This document shows, in pieces, positions 1 to 7,895 of a DNA stretch of 64,000 bases. Positions within the stretch are counted from its first letter, which is position 1. The number at the start of each line of letters is the position of its first letter. The stretch lies in the NCBI GenBank assembly GCA_937958885.1, contig CALGMT010000013.1, forward strand, positions 17,538 to 81,537, in the 5' to 3' direction. The DNA is from an uncultured bacterium. GTDB lineage: Bacteria > Verrucomicrobiota > Kiritimatiellia > CAIVKH01. The translations under genes were made by a program, and so were the position numbers. The notes beneath the pieces are model-generated. The model ran no database searches and had not been told where the DNA came from. It saw only the letters and a list, made by a program, of their open reading frames with translations.

Positions 1-750
1 GCGGGCATCGGCGACCCGAAAATTCGCATTATCGACACCGAGTGGACGGACCGCGACCGACTCAAGGGGTGGACGCACAGCCAGCAAACCAATATCGCGC
101 TCAACGCCTGCACCGGCGACTGGTGCCTCTATCTCCAGTCGGACGAGGTGCTTCACGAACGCGACTTGCCGGTGATCCGCGCCCGAGCGGAACAGGTGGC
201 GGGCGATGCGCGCGTCGAGGGCCTCGTTTTTTCGTATCTTCATTTCTGGGGCGACTACCGGCATGTGCACCGCAGCCATGCCTGGTATCCGCGCGAAATC
301 CGCATGATCCGCAACGGCGTCGGCATCCAATCGTATCGCTCCGCGCAATCCTTCCGGCGGGACGGGAAAAAACTGCGCTGCGCGCTGGTGGATGCGACGA
401 TCTACCATTACGGATGGGTGCGTCCGCCCGCGCTGATGACGCGCAAGCGAGTCGAGATGACCCGCACGCACCAGGGCGCGGAGGAAGCGGAGCGCATCCG
501 CGCGGAGCAGCAATTCGACTATGGCGATTTGAACAAGATTCCTCTTTTCGAAGGCACGCACCCCGCCGTGATGCGAGACTGGATAGCGCGATTCGACTGG
601 GGCGATCAATTGAATTACGGCCGGCCGACGTCGGCGCGCCATCGCCACGATCGGCTCAAATACCGGATTCTAACCGAAATCGAACAACGACTTTTCGGAG
701 GCCGTATCAAGCTCGGAGCCTCGTCATTCCGGCGCGTGCGCGGCGTTTGA
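1..750 (+). CDS. Family 2 glycosyltransferase, 5' truncated by window edge
   Basis: The reading frame is open from the first base, so the N-terminus and the nucleotide-binding start of the GT-A fold lie outside the window; 249 residues remain. The visible part has the pattern N-x-A-L-x-x-x-x-G-D-W-C-L-Y-L-Q-S-D-E near residues 35-52. This is the acceptor/metal region typical of GT2 enzymes that extend surface glycans, with SDE in place of the classical DXD. The C-terminal half has no membrane helix, so the enzyme is probably cytosolic or peripheral. It ends 34 bp before a GT4 glycosyltransferase on the same strand, which suggests one glycan operon. The sugar and acceptor cannot be told from the sequence. 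Confidence 0.8.
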   Translation, partial: AGIGDPKIRIIDTEWTDRDRLKGWTHSQQTNIALNACTGDWCLYLQSDEVLHERDLPVIRARAEQVAGDARVEGLVFSYLHFWGDYRHVHRSHAWYPREIRMIRNGVGIQSYRSAQSFRRDGKKLRCALVDATIYHYGWVRPPALMTRKRVEMTRTHQGAEEAERIRAEQQFDYGDLNKIPLFEGTHPAVMRDWIARFDWGDQLNYGRPTSARHRHDRLKYRILTEIEQRLFGGRIKLGASSFRRVRGV

Positions 751-784
751 TCGCGCGTTCGCTTCGCGGGATGGCCGCAATCCC

Positions 785-1855
785 ATGAAAGTATTGTTTA
801 TCACCAAGGACAGCGATCTGCCGGAGGCGCACTTAATTGCAGGTTTGGCCGCCGCCGGATTCGAAGTGCGCGTGCTCGGCAATCTGCTGCCGCCAATCGC
901 GCGCATGTTCGACGAGCGCGGCGTCGACCGCGAAGGACTGACGATTCGATCCCGCCTCGACCGCGAGGCCATCCGGCGCGTTCGCGCGGCGGTGCGCGCG
1001 TTCACGCCCGATATCGTACAATGTTTCACCTCCCGCGCATTGACGTGCGCGATTCGAGCGCGCCTGCCGCGCAGTGTGCGCCTGGTCGGCTATCGCGGCG
1101 CGATCGGACGCTTGACCCGGGTTGATCCATCCAATCTGTTCGGTGTGCTCCATATCCGCGTGAACGCCATTCTTTGCCTGTCGGACTCCATTCGAAACGC
1201 GCTCCGCGCCGCAGGCGTGCCGTCGAGAAAGTTGTTCAAAGTTTACAAAGGGCATCATCCGGACTGGTACCGAAGCGCGGCGAACCGGCCTTCGCGTCCC
1301 GCGGGCGATACGACATTTGTCGTGGGCTTCATCGGCAATATGCGGCGCGTGAAAGGCGCGCATGTGCTGCTGGAGGCGCTGCGCTTGATCAATCCCAGTA
1401 TTCCGATTCGCGCCGTGCTGGTGGGCGAGGTGCTCGACTCGCGTGTGCGAATCATGCTGCGGGCCCCGGATCTGGCCGGACGTATTGAGGTGCGCGGATT
1501 TCAGCAGAATGCCGCCGCGATGATTCCCGAGTTCGACCTGCTCGTGGTGCCGTCGCTGGAGGGAGAGGGGCTTTCCAAAGCTGCCATTGAGGCCATGGCG
1601 CAGCGCGTGCCGGTCGTGGCGAGCGCATCCGGCGGACTGGTGGAATTGATTGAAGATGGCGTCTCCGGCCGTTTGGTTCCGCCGGGCGACGCGGCGGCGC
1701 TGGCGAAGGCGCTGGAGGAGGCGTGGCGTAATCCGGACGCGCGCGCGCGGCATGCCGAGTCGGCATACGCGCGGATGCTGACGACTTTTCACATCGACCG
1801 GACTGTCGAACAGGTAGCGGAGATCTACCGGTCGTTGGTCAACGAGGCTCGATAA
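785..1855 (+). CDS. Family 4 (GT-B fold) glycosyltransferase
   Basis: A 356-residue protein with the two-domain GT-B layout. The N-terminal half is the acceptor domain. The C-terminal half carries FIGNMRRVKGAHVLLEAL and then EGEGLSKAAIEAM, where the two Glu residues of the E-x7-E donor-binding motif sit, followed by VPVVASASGGLVELI and DGVSGRLVPPGD, all standard for GT4 enzymes using nucleotide sugars. The ATG at 785 is 34 bp after the GT2 gene, so the two are likely co-transcribed for lipopolysaccharide or another surface polysaccharide. The last 31 bp overlap the 3' end of the converging GT39 gene. Substrate unknown. Confidence 0.88.
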   Translation: MKVLFITKDSDLPEAHLIAGLAAAGFEVRVLGNLLPPIARMFDERGVDREGLTIRSRLDREAIRRVRAAVRAFTPDIVQCFTSRALTCAIRARLPRSVRLVGYRGAIGRLTRVDPSNLFGVLHIRVNAILCLSDSIRNALRAAGVPSRKLFKVYKGHHPDWYRSAANRPSRPAGDTTFVVGFIGNMRRVKGAHVLLEALRLINPSIPIRAVLVGEVLDSRVRIMLRAPDLAGRIEVRGFQQNAAAMIPEFDLLVVPSLEGEGLSKAAIEAMAQRVPVVASASGGLVELIEDGVSGRLVPPGDAAALAKALEEAWRNPDARARHAESAYARMLTTFHIDRTVEQVAEIYRSLVNEAR

Positions 1856-3504
1856 AGACGGCGCGGCAAATTGCCGTCATCGAACTCCAGCACGGGGCGC
1901 CATCCGGCCTCTTCCAGTTCGCGGTTCAACCCGTCGTGGCGCGCGGCCATGAGAAATCCGGAAGGCGGTCCGTCTGCTCGCGTCCACAAGGGGATGATGC
2001 GCCGCGCATACATCAACATTTTGCCGTCCGGCACTTCGGCATAGTCGGGCAATTCCGGCGACTCGGCATATCTCAACGGATCGCTCTTCACGATGCGCAT
2101 CACCTGCTCCACCTCGGCGCGACGCTGATAGCGACCGTGGTGCGTGTGCGAATAGTCGAACAACAAGGGCGTGGACGCCAGCGTCATCCAAGCCGCCGTC
2201 AAAGCGGCCATCGATTCGAGCGCATCCTTCCGCGCCGCGCGCAGGACAGCGCGCGCGACATATACAAGCAGCGCGGCGAGCAGAGCCAGACTCCAAGGCG
2301 GCAAAAGGGCGATTTCAGGTCGCTTCAGCGCCCCGATCTCCAGCAGCCACGGATGCAGGAGGCCGAAAACGCCGATCAAGGCGGATGCCGCGACGAGAAT
2401 CCCGCCGTGTATCCGTGCGAGTCGCGGCAGCCATGGCGCGCGCGTGCGCGCGCCAATGGACAGAATCGCGGACGCCATCAAAAGACCCGCTGCGGGTAGG
2501 ATCGGGACGATGTAGCGCTGCTGCTTGGCCGCCGGGATGGACATGATGATGAAAATCGCGAGAAACCAGCCCGCGCCGATCCGGATGGCAGGCGAACCCC
2601 AATCGAGCCGCCGCCGAATCGCATGGGCCCAGAAGGCGGGCAACCAGAGCGACCACGGCGCGACCAGCGATACGAGTCCGAAATAATACCACGGAGGCTG
2701 GAACTCGGAGCGCGCCGCTTTGTATTCGACGCCGAGCACGCGCGCCGCGGCCGGGATCTCGCGCAATACATGGAGATACCACGGCGCCGTGAGCGCCGCG
2801 GCTCCAAGCAGCGCCAGCGCTAGTCCTGGAAGCTGCGTCCGCCAACTGCGCATGCACGCAATGAAGCAGAGAGCGGGAATTAACGTCATTACGAGAGAGA
2901 TCGGGCCTTTCGTGAGATAAGCAGCAGCGCTCGCCAGTCCGAACACGGTCCAGCCGATCGTTCGGGTGCGCAGCGGCGGAGTTCTCTGTTCATTCGGTCG
3001 AATGGCATGCAGCGCGCCGGCTGCTGCACAAGTGGAAAAAACGAGCAAATAGGTGTCGTAGGTGGCAATCCGCGCGGTGCGGAGAAATAGCAGGCTCGTG
3101 CCCACCACCACGGCAGCGAGCCAGCCGAATCGCTCGTCATATAATCGCGCGCCGATACTCCAAACGGCAAATAGCGCGAGAAATGTCAGGCCCGCAGCGG
3201 CCATGCGCGCGCGCATCACCAACTCGTCAACGTTCGCTGTGGCGGGATCGATGCCGCTCCACAAGATCGCGTTAATCCAAACGGTCAGCGGCGGTTTGTT
3301 CACGCGCGGCGCGCCGTTCCACGAGGGGATGAGCCACGCGTCCGGATCGGACTGCATCCGCATCCAGGTCTCCTGCGAGGAGGCGAGCGTCATCACTTCC
3401 ATGTGGTATTCACAATCCGCCGCGCCCAGTCCGGCCAAAAGCGGCGGCATGACGAGCAGGATCAGAAGCGCGGTGCGCGCCAGGAATGAATTCGGAACTT
3501 CCAT
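1825..3504 (-). CDS. ArnT/PMT-like GT39 membrane glycosyltransferase
   Basis: A 559-residue polytopic protein with about eleven hydrophobic segments and a soluble C-terminal tail. The first periplasmic loop holds acidic residues (GAADCEYHMEV) where the catalytic acids of GT39 enzymes lie, and KPPLTVW matches the conserved KPPL motif of the ArnT/PMT family. Members move a sugar from a polyprenyl-phosphate carrier onto lipid A, protein or another periplasmic acceptor. A polyprenyl-phosphate sugar synthase is encoded at 16.3-17.1 kb and could supply such a donor. It runs convergently against the GT4 gene and overlaps it by 31 bp. The acceptor cannot be assigned. Confidence 0.85.
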   Translation of the reverse strand: MEVPNSFLARTALLILLVMPPLLAGLGAADCEYHMEVMTLASSQETWMRMQSDPDAWLIPSWNGAPRVNKPPLTVWINAILWSGIDPATANVDELVMRARMAAAGLTFLALFAVWSIGARLYDERFGWLAAVVVGTSLLFLRTARIATYDTYLLVFSTCAAAGALHAIRPNEQRTPPLRTRTIGWTVFGLASAAAYLTKGPISLVMTLIPALCFIACMRSWRTQLPGLALALLGAAALTAPWYLHVLREIPAAARVLGVEYKAARSEFQPPWYYFGLVSLVAPWSLWLPAFWAHAIRRRLDWGSPAIRIGAGWFLAIFIIMSIPAAKQQRYIVPILPAAGLLMASAILSIGARTRAPWLPRLARIHGGILVAASALIGVFGLLHPWLLEIGALKRPEIALLPPWSLALLAALLVYVARAVLRAARKDALESMAALTAAWMTLASTPLLFDYSHTHHGRYQRRAEVEQVMRIVKSDPLRYAESPELPDYAEVPDGKMLMYARRIIPLWTRADGPPSGFLMAARHDGLNRELEEAGWRPVLEFDDGNLPRRLYRASLTNDR

Positions 3505-3604
3505 ATCGCGCCGCCGTTATAGCCGGAAAGGGGAAAAAAACGAGCGCGCTTGCGACAGTCATTTCTTCGTTTTACACCGCCGCCTGGTGCGGCATGCTCG
3601 ACGC

Positions 3605-5230
3605 GTGGAAAACAACCGGGTCATTCGCTCAGCCTTCAAGGTCGGCGGGTTCACCTCCTTGAGCCGCGTGCTAGGGCTCATTCGCGATGTGCTGACCGCG
3701 AATGTGTTCGGCGTCAGCGCGGTGATGTCGGACTTCGTCGTCGCGTTCCGGCTGCCCAACTTGTTCCGCGCGCTATTTGGCGAGGGCGCGCTCTCGTCGG
3801 CCTTTGTGCCGGTGTTTATGGCAACCCGGAAGGAGGAGGGCGTCGCGGCCGCGTGGATGGTCGCGCGCAAGACGGCCACCCTCGTCGCGACATTTTTGCT
3901 GCTGCTCGTGATCGCGCTGATTCTGGCGACCATCGCGATCGAGCGGCTGAATCCCGACCTCGCCGCGCGCGCGCCGCATCTGCTCCCGCTGATGCGGATC
4001 ATGATGCCGTACATCCTGTTCATCTGCCTGGCGGGGTTGTGCATGGCGATGCTGAACGCGTGCCATCGCTTCTCGCTGCCCGCTTTTACGCCGAGTCTGC
4101 TGAATATCGTGTGGATCGGTTTTGTGCTGCTGGTCTGCCCGCGCCTCGGCGCGGCGCCCGAGCAACAAATCTACGGCGTCGCTGCGGCGGTTTTTGTCGC
4201 GGGCTTGGTCCAGATGGGCGTCCAGCTCCCGGCGCTGATTCGGCTCGGCTTTCGGCCGGGGTTCACCTGGGATCTCGCCGACGCGCGCGTACGGCGCGTG
4301 TTCGCGCTGATGGGGCCGACCGCGCTCGGCCAGTCCGTTACGCAGGTGAACGTGATGGTCAACGCCCTGCTGGCCCGCTGGGCGGCGCCGTGGGCGCCGG
4401 CCTCGCTGTTTTATGCGGAGCGCCTGCTCTACTTTCCGCAGGGCTTGCTCGCCACGGCGATGAGCACGGTGCTGCTGCCCGTCTTCTCCGGCCACGCGGC
4501 GCGCGGCGACACGGCGGAACTGCGGAACACGCTCAACCACGCGCTGCGCACCCTGCTGTTTGTGATGATCCCCGCGTCGGTCGGCTTGCTCGTGCTGGCC
4601 GGACCGATCGTCGGCATGATTTTCGGATCGGGCCGTTTCGACGCGGCCGCGGTTTCGCACACCGCGATCGCGCTTCGCTTCTACGCGCCGGGACTGATGG
4701 TGTTCTGCCTCGCGAAGGTTTTTGTGCCGGCCTTCTACGCGCTGCAGGACACGCGCACGCCGTTCCGCATCGGACTTCGCGCGGTTGCCTTGAACTTCGC
4801 GCTCAACGTCGTGTTCGTGCTCACCTGGCCGTTGGACTACAAGCACGCGGGACTCGCGTTCGCGACCGTGCTGTCCGAGGGCATGAACGGGATCACGCTC
4901 GCTGTGCTGTTGCGCCGCCGCCTCGGCGCGATGGGCTGGCCGGAGATCTTCGCCGCCGCCGCGCGCGCGCTGGCGTGTTCCGCGGTAATGGCGCTCGCCC
5001 TGCTGGCCGCGCATCCGCTCCTCGTTCGCGGGTTGCACGCGGCGGCGTTGCCCGGCAAAGCGGTCGAAATCGGATCGGTATTCGGCGCCATTGCGGCGGG
5101 CATGGCCGTCTATTTTGCCGCCGCGCGCGTCGCCCGCGCCCCGGAACTGGGCTTCGCGATCGACGCGATTCGGAAACGGCGATCAGCGGCGGCGATGCGA
5201 GAAAAAAGTCCACAAGCCGGCGGTGGCTGA
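3605..5230 (+). CDS. murJ: Lipid II flippase MurJ (MviN)
   Basis: A multi-pass member of the MOP exporter superfamily that flips undecaprenyl-linked peptidoglycan precursors to the outside of the inner membrane. The GTG at 3605 gives an N-terminus MENNRVIRSAFKVGGFTSLS followed by RVLGLIRDVL, which is very typical of MurJ; the upstream open frame shows no family similarity. The 541 residues fit the usual 510-540. FRLPNLFRALFGEGALSSAF and a later FYALQDTRTPFR are family signatures. Its 3' end overlaps the converging hydrolase gene by 48 bp. No clear ribosome binding site precedes the GTG, so the exact start is less sure than the identity. Confidence 0.95.
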   Translation: MENNRVIRSAFKVGGFTSLSRVLGLIRDVLTANVFGVSAVMSDFVVAFRLPNLFRALFGEGALSSAFVPVFMATRKEEGVAAAWMVARKTATLVATFLLLLVIALILATIAIERLNPDLAARAPHLLPLMRIMMPYILFICLAGLCMAMLNACHRFSLPAFTPSLLNIVWIGFVLLVCPRLGAAPEQQIYGVAAAVFVAGLVQMGVQLPALIRLGFRPGFTWDLADARVRRVFALMGPTALGQSVTQVNVMVNALLARWAAPWAPASLFYAERLLYFPQGLLATAMSTVLLPVFSGHAARGDTAELRNTLNHALRTLLFVMIPASVGLLVLAGPIVGMIFGSGRFDAAAVSHTAIALRFYAPGLMVFCLAKVFVPAFYALQDTRTPFRIGLRAVALNFALNVVFVLTWPLDYKHAGLAFATVLSEGMNGITLAVLLRRRLGAMGWPEIFAAAARALACSAVMALALLAAHPLLVRGLHAAALPGKAVEIGSVFGAIAAGMAVYFAAARVARAPELGFAIDAIRKRRSAAAMREKSPQAGGG

Positions 5231-6049
5231 TACCCGGTCGCACGTCTGACCAACGATGGACTCGGGCAGCAGGCGATGCCCGCCCGGCCATACATGCCCG
5301 CATTGCTCGACGGCCACAAAGTGTACCTCGCGCGGATCACCGGACTCGCCCCAAATTTCCCATGTCGCTCCGTCACGTCGCTCCACGCGTGGCGATGACG
5401 TGATGCCATTGCGACGCGCCCACGCCTCTGCCGACTGGCGCGCGGGCGGACGCCATTCGGCCTTGCCCCACGGAAGCTCCACCATGCCGCCGTCGAACGG
5501 ACTCAGCGGGTCGTTGCGTCCGAAATAGTGGGCGAGAGGAACAGGCGTGCCTACTGCGTCGCCGCCGGAGCGAAAATGCCCGGCAACCGTGCCGATGGCA
5601 GCGAGGCGATGCCCTGATTCTGCTGCGAAGCGAAAGGTCATCGAAGCGCCATTCGAGAACCCGCACATGTAGATCCGCGCGGGGTCCGCGCCGCGATTGA
5701 TGAGGTCGTCCAACACGGTGTGTAGAAACGCGACATCGTCCACCGCCGGGCGCTCCGCGTCCGAGCTGCCGATACCGGCGTTCCACATCTGCGGATTGTC
5801 CAGAAAATGTAGCGGGCCCGTCGGATTGATCCGCGTCGCCTCCGGATACGCCGCGAGAAATCCGTGCGCATCGGCGCATGCGCTCCATCCCGTGCTTTTC
5901 ATCGCCGTCCACGGCGTGCCGCCGCGTCCGTCGAGCATGATGACGGCGGGATGCCGCGCGTTCGGCGCGCACGCGGGCGGACGGTGCAGCACGTAGCGCC
6001 GCCGCCCTTCCTTCGTTTCGACGTAGATCACTTCGTCGTTCGCGCTCAT
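5183..6049 (-). CDS. PHB-depolymerase/feruloyl-esterase-like alpha/beta hydrolase (LpqC family)
   Basis: A 288-residue hydrolase. The nucleophile elbow is CGFSNGASM (G-x-S-x-G), a probable acid lies in YFGRNDPLSPFDGG and the catalytic His in CGHVWPGG. This order and spacing match the esterase D/LpqC group, whose members act on polyhydroxyalkanoates, feruloyl or acetyl esters. The ATG at 6049 overlaps the stop of a small membrane protein gene as ATGA, which supports this start and implies translational coupling. No signal peptide is visible, which is unusual for a depolymerase and suggests an intracellular ester substrate. The 3' end overlaps murJ by 48 bp on the other strand. Confidence 0.82.
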   Translation of the reverse strand: MSANDEVIYVETKEGRRRYVLHRPPACAPNARHPAVIMLDGRGGTPWTAMKSTGWSACADAHGFLAAYPEATRINPTGPLHFLDNPQMWNAGIGSSDAERPAVDDVAFLHTVLDDLINRGADPARIYMCGFSNGASMTFRFAAESGHRLAAIGTVAGHFRSGGDAVGTPVPLAHYFGRNDPLSPFDGGMVELPWGKAEWRPPARQSAEAWARRNGITSSPRVERRDGATWEIWGESGDPREVHFVAVEQCGHVWPGGHRLLPESIVGQTCDRVSATAGLWTFFSHRRR

Positions 6050-6222
6050 GACCGGGCGAAAAAATGCCAGAGCGCGAGCGCAACCGCAATGACACCCTCG
6101 ATCACAGCGATCCACCCAAGCCGACGCGGCGGGATGATGGGGGCGAACCGCCGCGCGTTCCAGAGCCCGATTCCCGCATCCAACAACAGAACAATCGCCA
6201 CCCAAATTCGCCAACTTTGCAT
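6046..6222 (-). CDS. Small two-helix membrane protein, hypothetical
   Basis: A 58-residue protein with two hydrophobic segments, WVAIVLLLDAGIGLW and IAVIEGVIAVALALWHFF, separated by a short basic loop (RRFAPIIPPRRLG). An ATG at 6222 has an AAGGA sequence about ten bases upstream; an in-frame GTG at 6297 would add a 25-residue soluble extension but has no such site. It overlaps the downstream hydrolase by 4 bp, so the two are probably made together. I do not recognise a family. Confidence 0.55.
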   Translation of the reverse strand: MQSWRIWVAIVLLLDAGIGLWNARRFAPIIPPRRLGWIAVIEGVIAVALALWHFFARS

Positions 6223-6341
6223 ACCGGTCCAATCCTTTGCACGAAGCCGATCGAGCTCTAACAATCTTCTAGCCTGGGTGAAATAGTGCGCGAACACGAC
6301 AAAACAATAGATGACGCATTATCACGGGAGGATTTTTTCCT

Positions 6342-7094
6342 ATGTCTACTAGAACTATCAAATTCTATCTCATCGCTACGTTGCTTTCTGCAGCTTCTAT
6401 CACGCGCGGTGACATTGTTGCTCAATGGACGTTCGAAAACACGAACAACTTGCTTGCCGCCATCGGTTCCGGAGTTGCCTCGAATGTCGGAGGCACCACC
6501 ACGGCGTTCGCAGGTGGGCAGAACAGTACGTACGCCTGGAATACGTCCCAGTATCCTGCGCAGGGTAATGGATCCGGCACTGCCGGCGTTTCGTTCTACG
6601 TGGATACGACAGGCTATCAGGACATCATCTTTTCATACAACCATCGCGCGTCGGGGGCCGCCTCGCGCTGGGCGCAAATCGACTACACGCTCGACGGCGG
6701 CGCGAACTGGGTGACGGGTTACTGGACCAACAGCGGGGCGCTCTCTCCCCACGACACCTTTTACTCCAATAACGTCAGCTTCGTTTCCGTGACCGGCGCG
6801 AACAACAATCCCAATTTCGGCGTGCGCGTGGTGTCCATTTTCTCGCCGGTGCCATTCGATCAAAATGCCACGCTGCCCGATTACGGCGCGAATGAAGCCT
6901 ATATGCGCGCGAACGCGCAGGCGAGCTATACGCCGGGCGGCGGAACCGGCACCGGCGACTACAGCTCGAATGGCACGTGGCGCTTTGACAATGTGACCTT
7001 TAACGGCAGCGTGGTTCCCGAGCCGGGCACGGCGCTGCTCTTCCTCGGCGGTCTGGCGCTTTGCGGCTGGGCGCGGCGGCGCAGCCAGAACTGA
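6342..7094 (+). CDS. PEP-CTERM sorting-domain exported protein
   Basis: A 250-residue exported protein with an N-terminal signal peptide and a C-terminal PEP-CTERM tail: VPEPGTALLFLGGLALCGW followed by ARRR. In known systems an exosortase recognises this tail and delivers the protein to the outside. A GGGAGGA site lies ten bases before the ATG. The roughly 205-residue middle part (from IVAQWTFENTN to WRFDNVTFNG, with FVSV and VVSIFSPVPF) is clearly homologous to the N-terminal domain of the lamin-tail protein encoded at 7896. It looks like a beta-sandwich; function unknown. The exosortase gene is not in this window. Confidence 0.85.
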   Translation: MSTRTIKFYLIATLLSAASITRGDIVAQWTFENTNNLLAAIGSGVASNVGGTTTAFAGGQNSTYAWNTSQYPAQGNGSGTAGVSFYVDTTGYQDIIFSYNHRASGAASRWAQIDYTLDGGANWVTGYWTNSGALSPHDTFYSNNVSFVSVTGANNNPNFGVRVVSIFSPVPFDQNATLPDYGANEAYMRANAQASYTPGGGTGTGDYSSNGTWRFDNVTFNGSVVPEPGTALLFLGGLALCGWARRRSQN

Positions 7095-7118
7095 TTCCCA
7101 TTTCGAGAGGATCGTCGG

Positions 7119-7880
7119 ATGGATGCCCCAACCAAGGGCTATCGCGGATTCACGCTGATCGAGCTGCTGGTGGTCATTGCGATCATCAGCGTGCTCGCGG
7201 CGTTAATCTTTCCGACCGTCGGCGCTGCGCTGGCGCGCGGACGCGCGACCTCCAGTCTGTCGAATTTGCGCCAGTGGGGCATGGCGATTCACCTTGCGCT
7301 GGCGGATCGGGACGACCAGCTCCTGCCGTGGGATGGACCCGACAACGTGTCGGGCGCTATGACCAACATGACGTGGTGGGCCAACATGCTGCCTCCGTAT
7401 GTCGGCCAAAAGACGTATCTCGACATCAACAAGGATTCGATGGGCCAGAAAGTGCCGCTCCCGCCTGAGAAAAGCATTTTCATCGATTCCTACGCCAAGC
7501 GTCCCGCCAACGCCCCGCACAAATCGGGACAATTCTCGTTCTTCTTTTGCTATGTCATCAACTCCAAGTTGAACCAATCGCTACCGCCCGGCCAGCGCGT
7601 ATGGATCGGCAGCATCCCGCGTCCGTCCCAAACGGCGGTCATGGTCGAGATGCGTACTGTTCCCGAAGAGCTGCCCGCCGGCGACCCGCACCGCAGCGCA
7701 TCGCTCGATCGGGCGAAGGCCGATTGGCAGCGTTTCGCTGCGCGCCATCGCAACGGCGGTCATATTGCGATGGCCGACGGCTCCGCGCGCCACTTTGAAA
7801 ACAAGTATGTCACGACCCCCGTGGGCGGAAACTACAACAAGGACGACATCGTCTGGAACCCGCTCGGAACAGCCAATTAA
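7119..7880 (+). CDS. Type II secretion-type pseudopilin with H-x9-DG motif (DUF1559-like)
   Basis: A 253-residue protein with a prepilin leader: [19 protein letters not shown] has the cleavage Gly, the methylated Phe and the Glu at +5. The rest is a globular domain ending in [17 protein letters not shown], the H-x9-DG signature of the large pseudopilin-like families of planctomycetes, Verrucomicrobia and relatives. Such proteins are processed by prepilin peptidase and sit in the inner membrane or in a secretion pseudopilus. It lies between two paralogous exported proteins, 24 bp after one and 15 bp before the other, so all three are probably co-expressed. Confidence 0.85.
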   Translation: MDAPTKGYRGFTLIELLVVIAIISVLAALIFPTVGAALARGRATSSLSNLRQWGMAIHLALADRDDQLLPWDGPDNVSGAMTNMTWWANMLPPYVGQKTYLDINKDSMGQKVPLPPEKSIFIDSYAKRPANAPHKSGQFSFFFCYVINSKLNQSLPPGQRVWIGSIPRPSQTAVMVEMRTVPEELPAGDPHRSASLDRAKADWQRFAARHRNGGHIAMADGSARHFENKYVTTPVGGNYNKDDIVWNPLGTAN

Positions 7881-7895
7881 CAAGGAGCTCCCGCT

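Noticed and set aside
3062..3604. N-terminal extension of MurJ
   Set aside because: It is antisense to the GT39 gene and has no MurJ features; the GTG at 3605 gives a normal N-terminus.
3773..5038. Long open frames opposite murJ and, at 12152-14035, opposite the permease
   Set aside because: Gln/Arg/His-rich composition is typical of antisense frames of GC-rich genes; no motifs.
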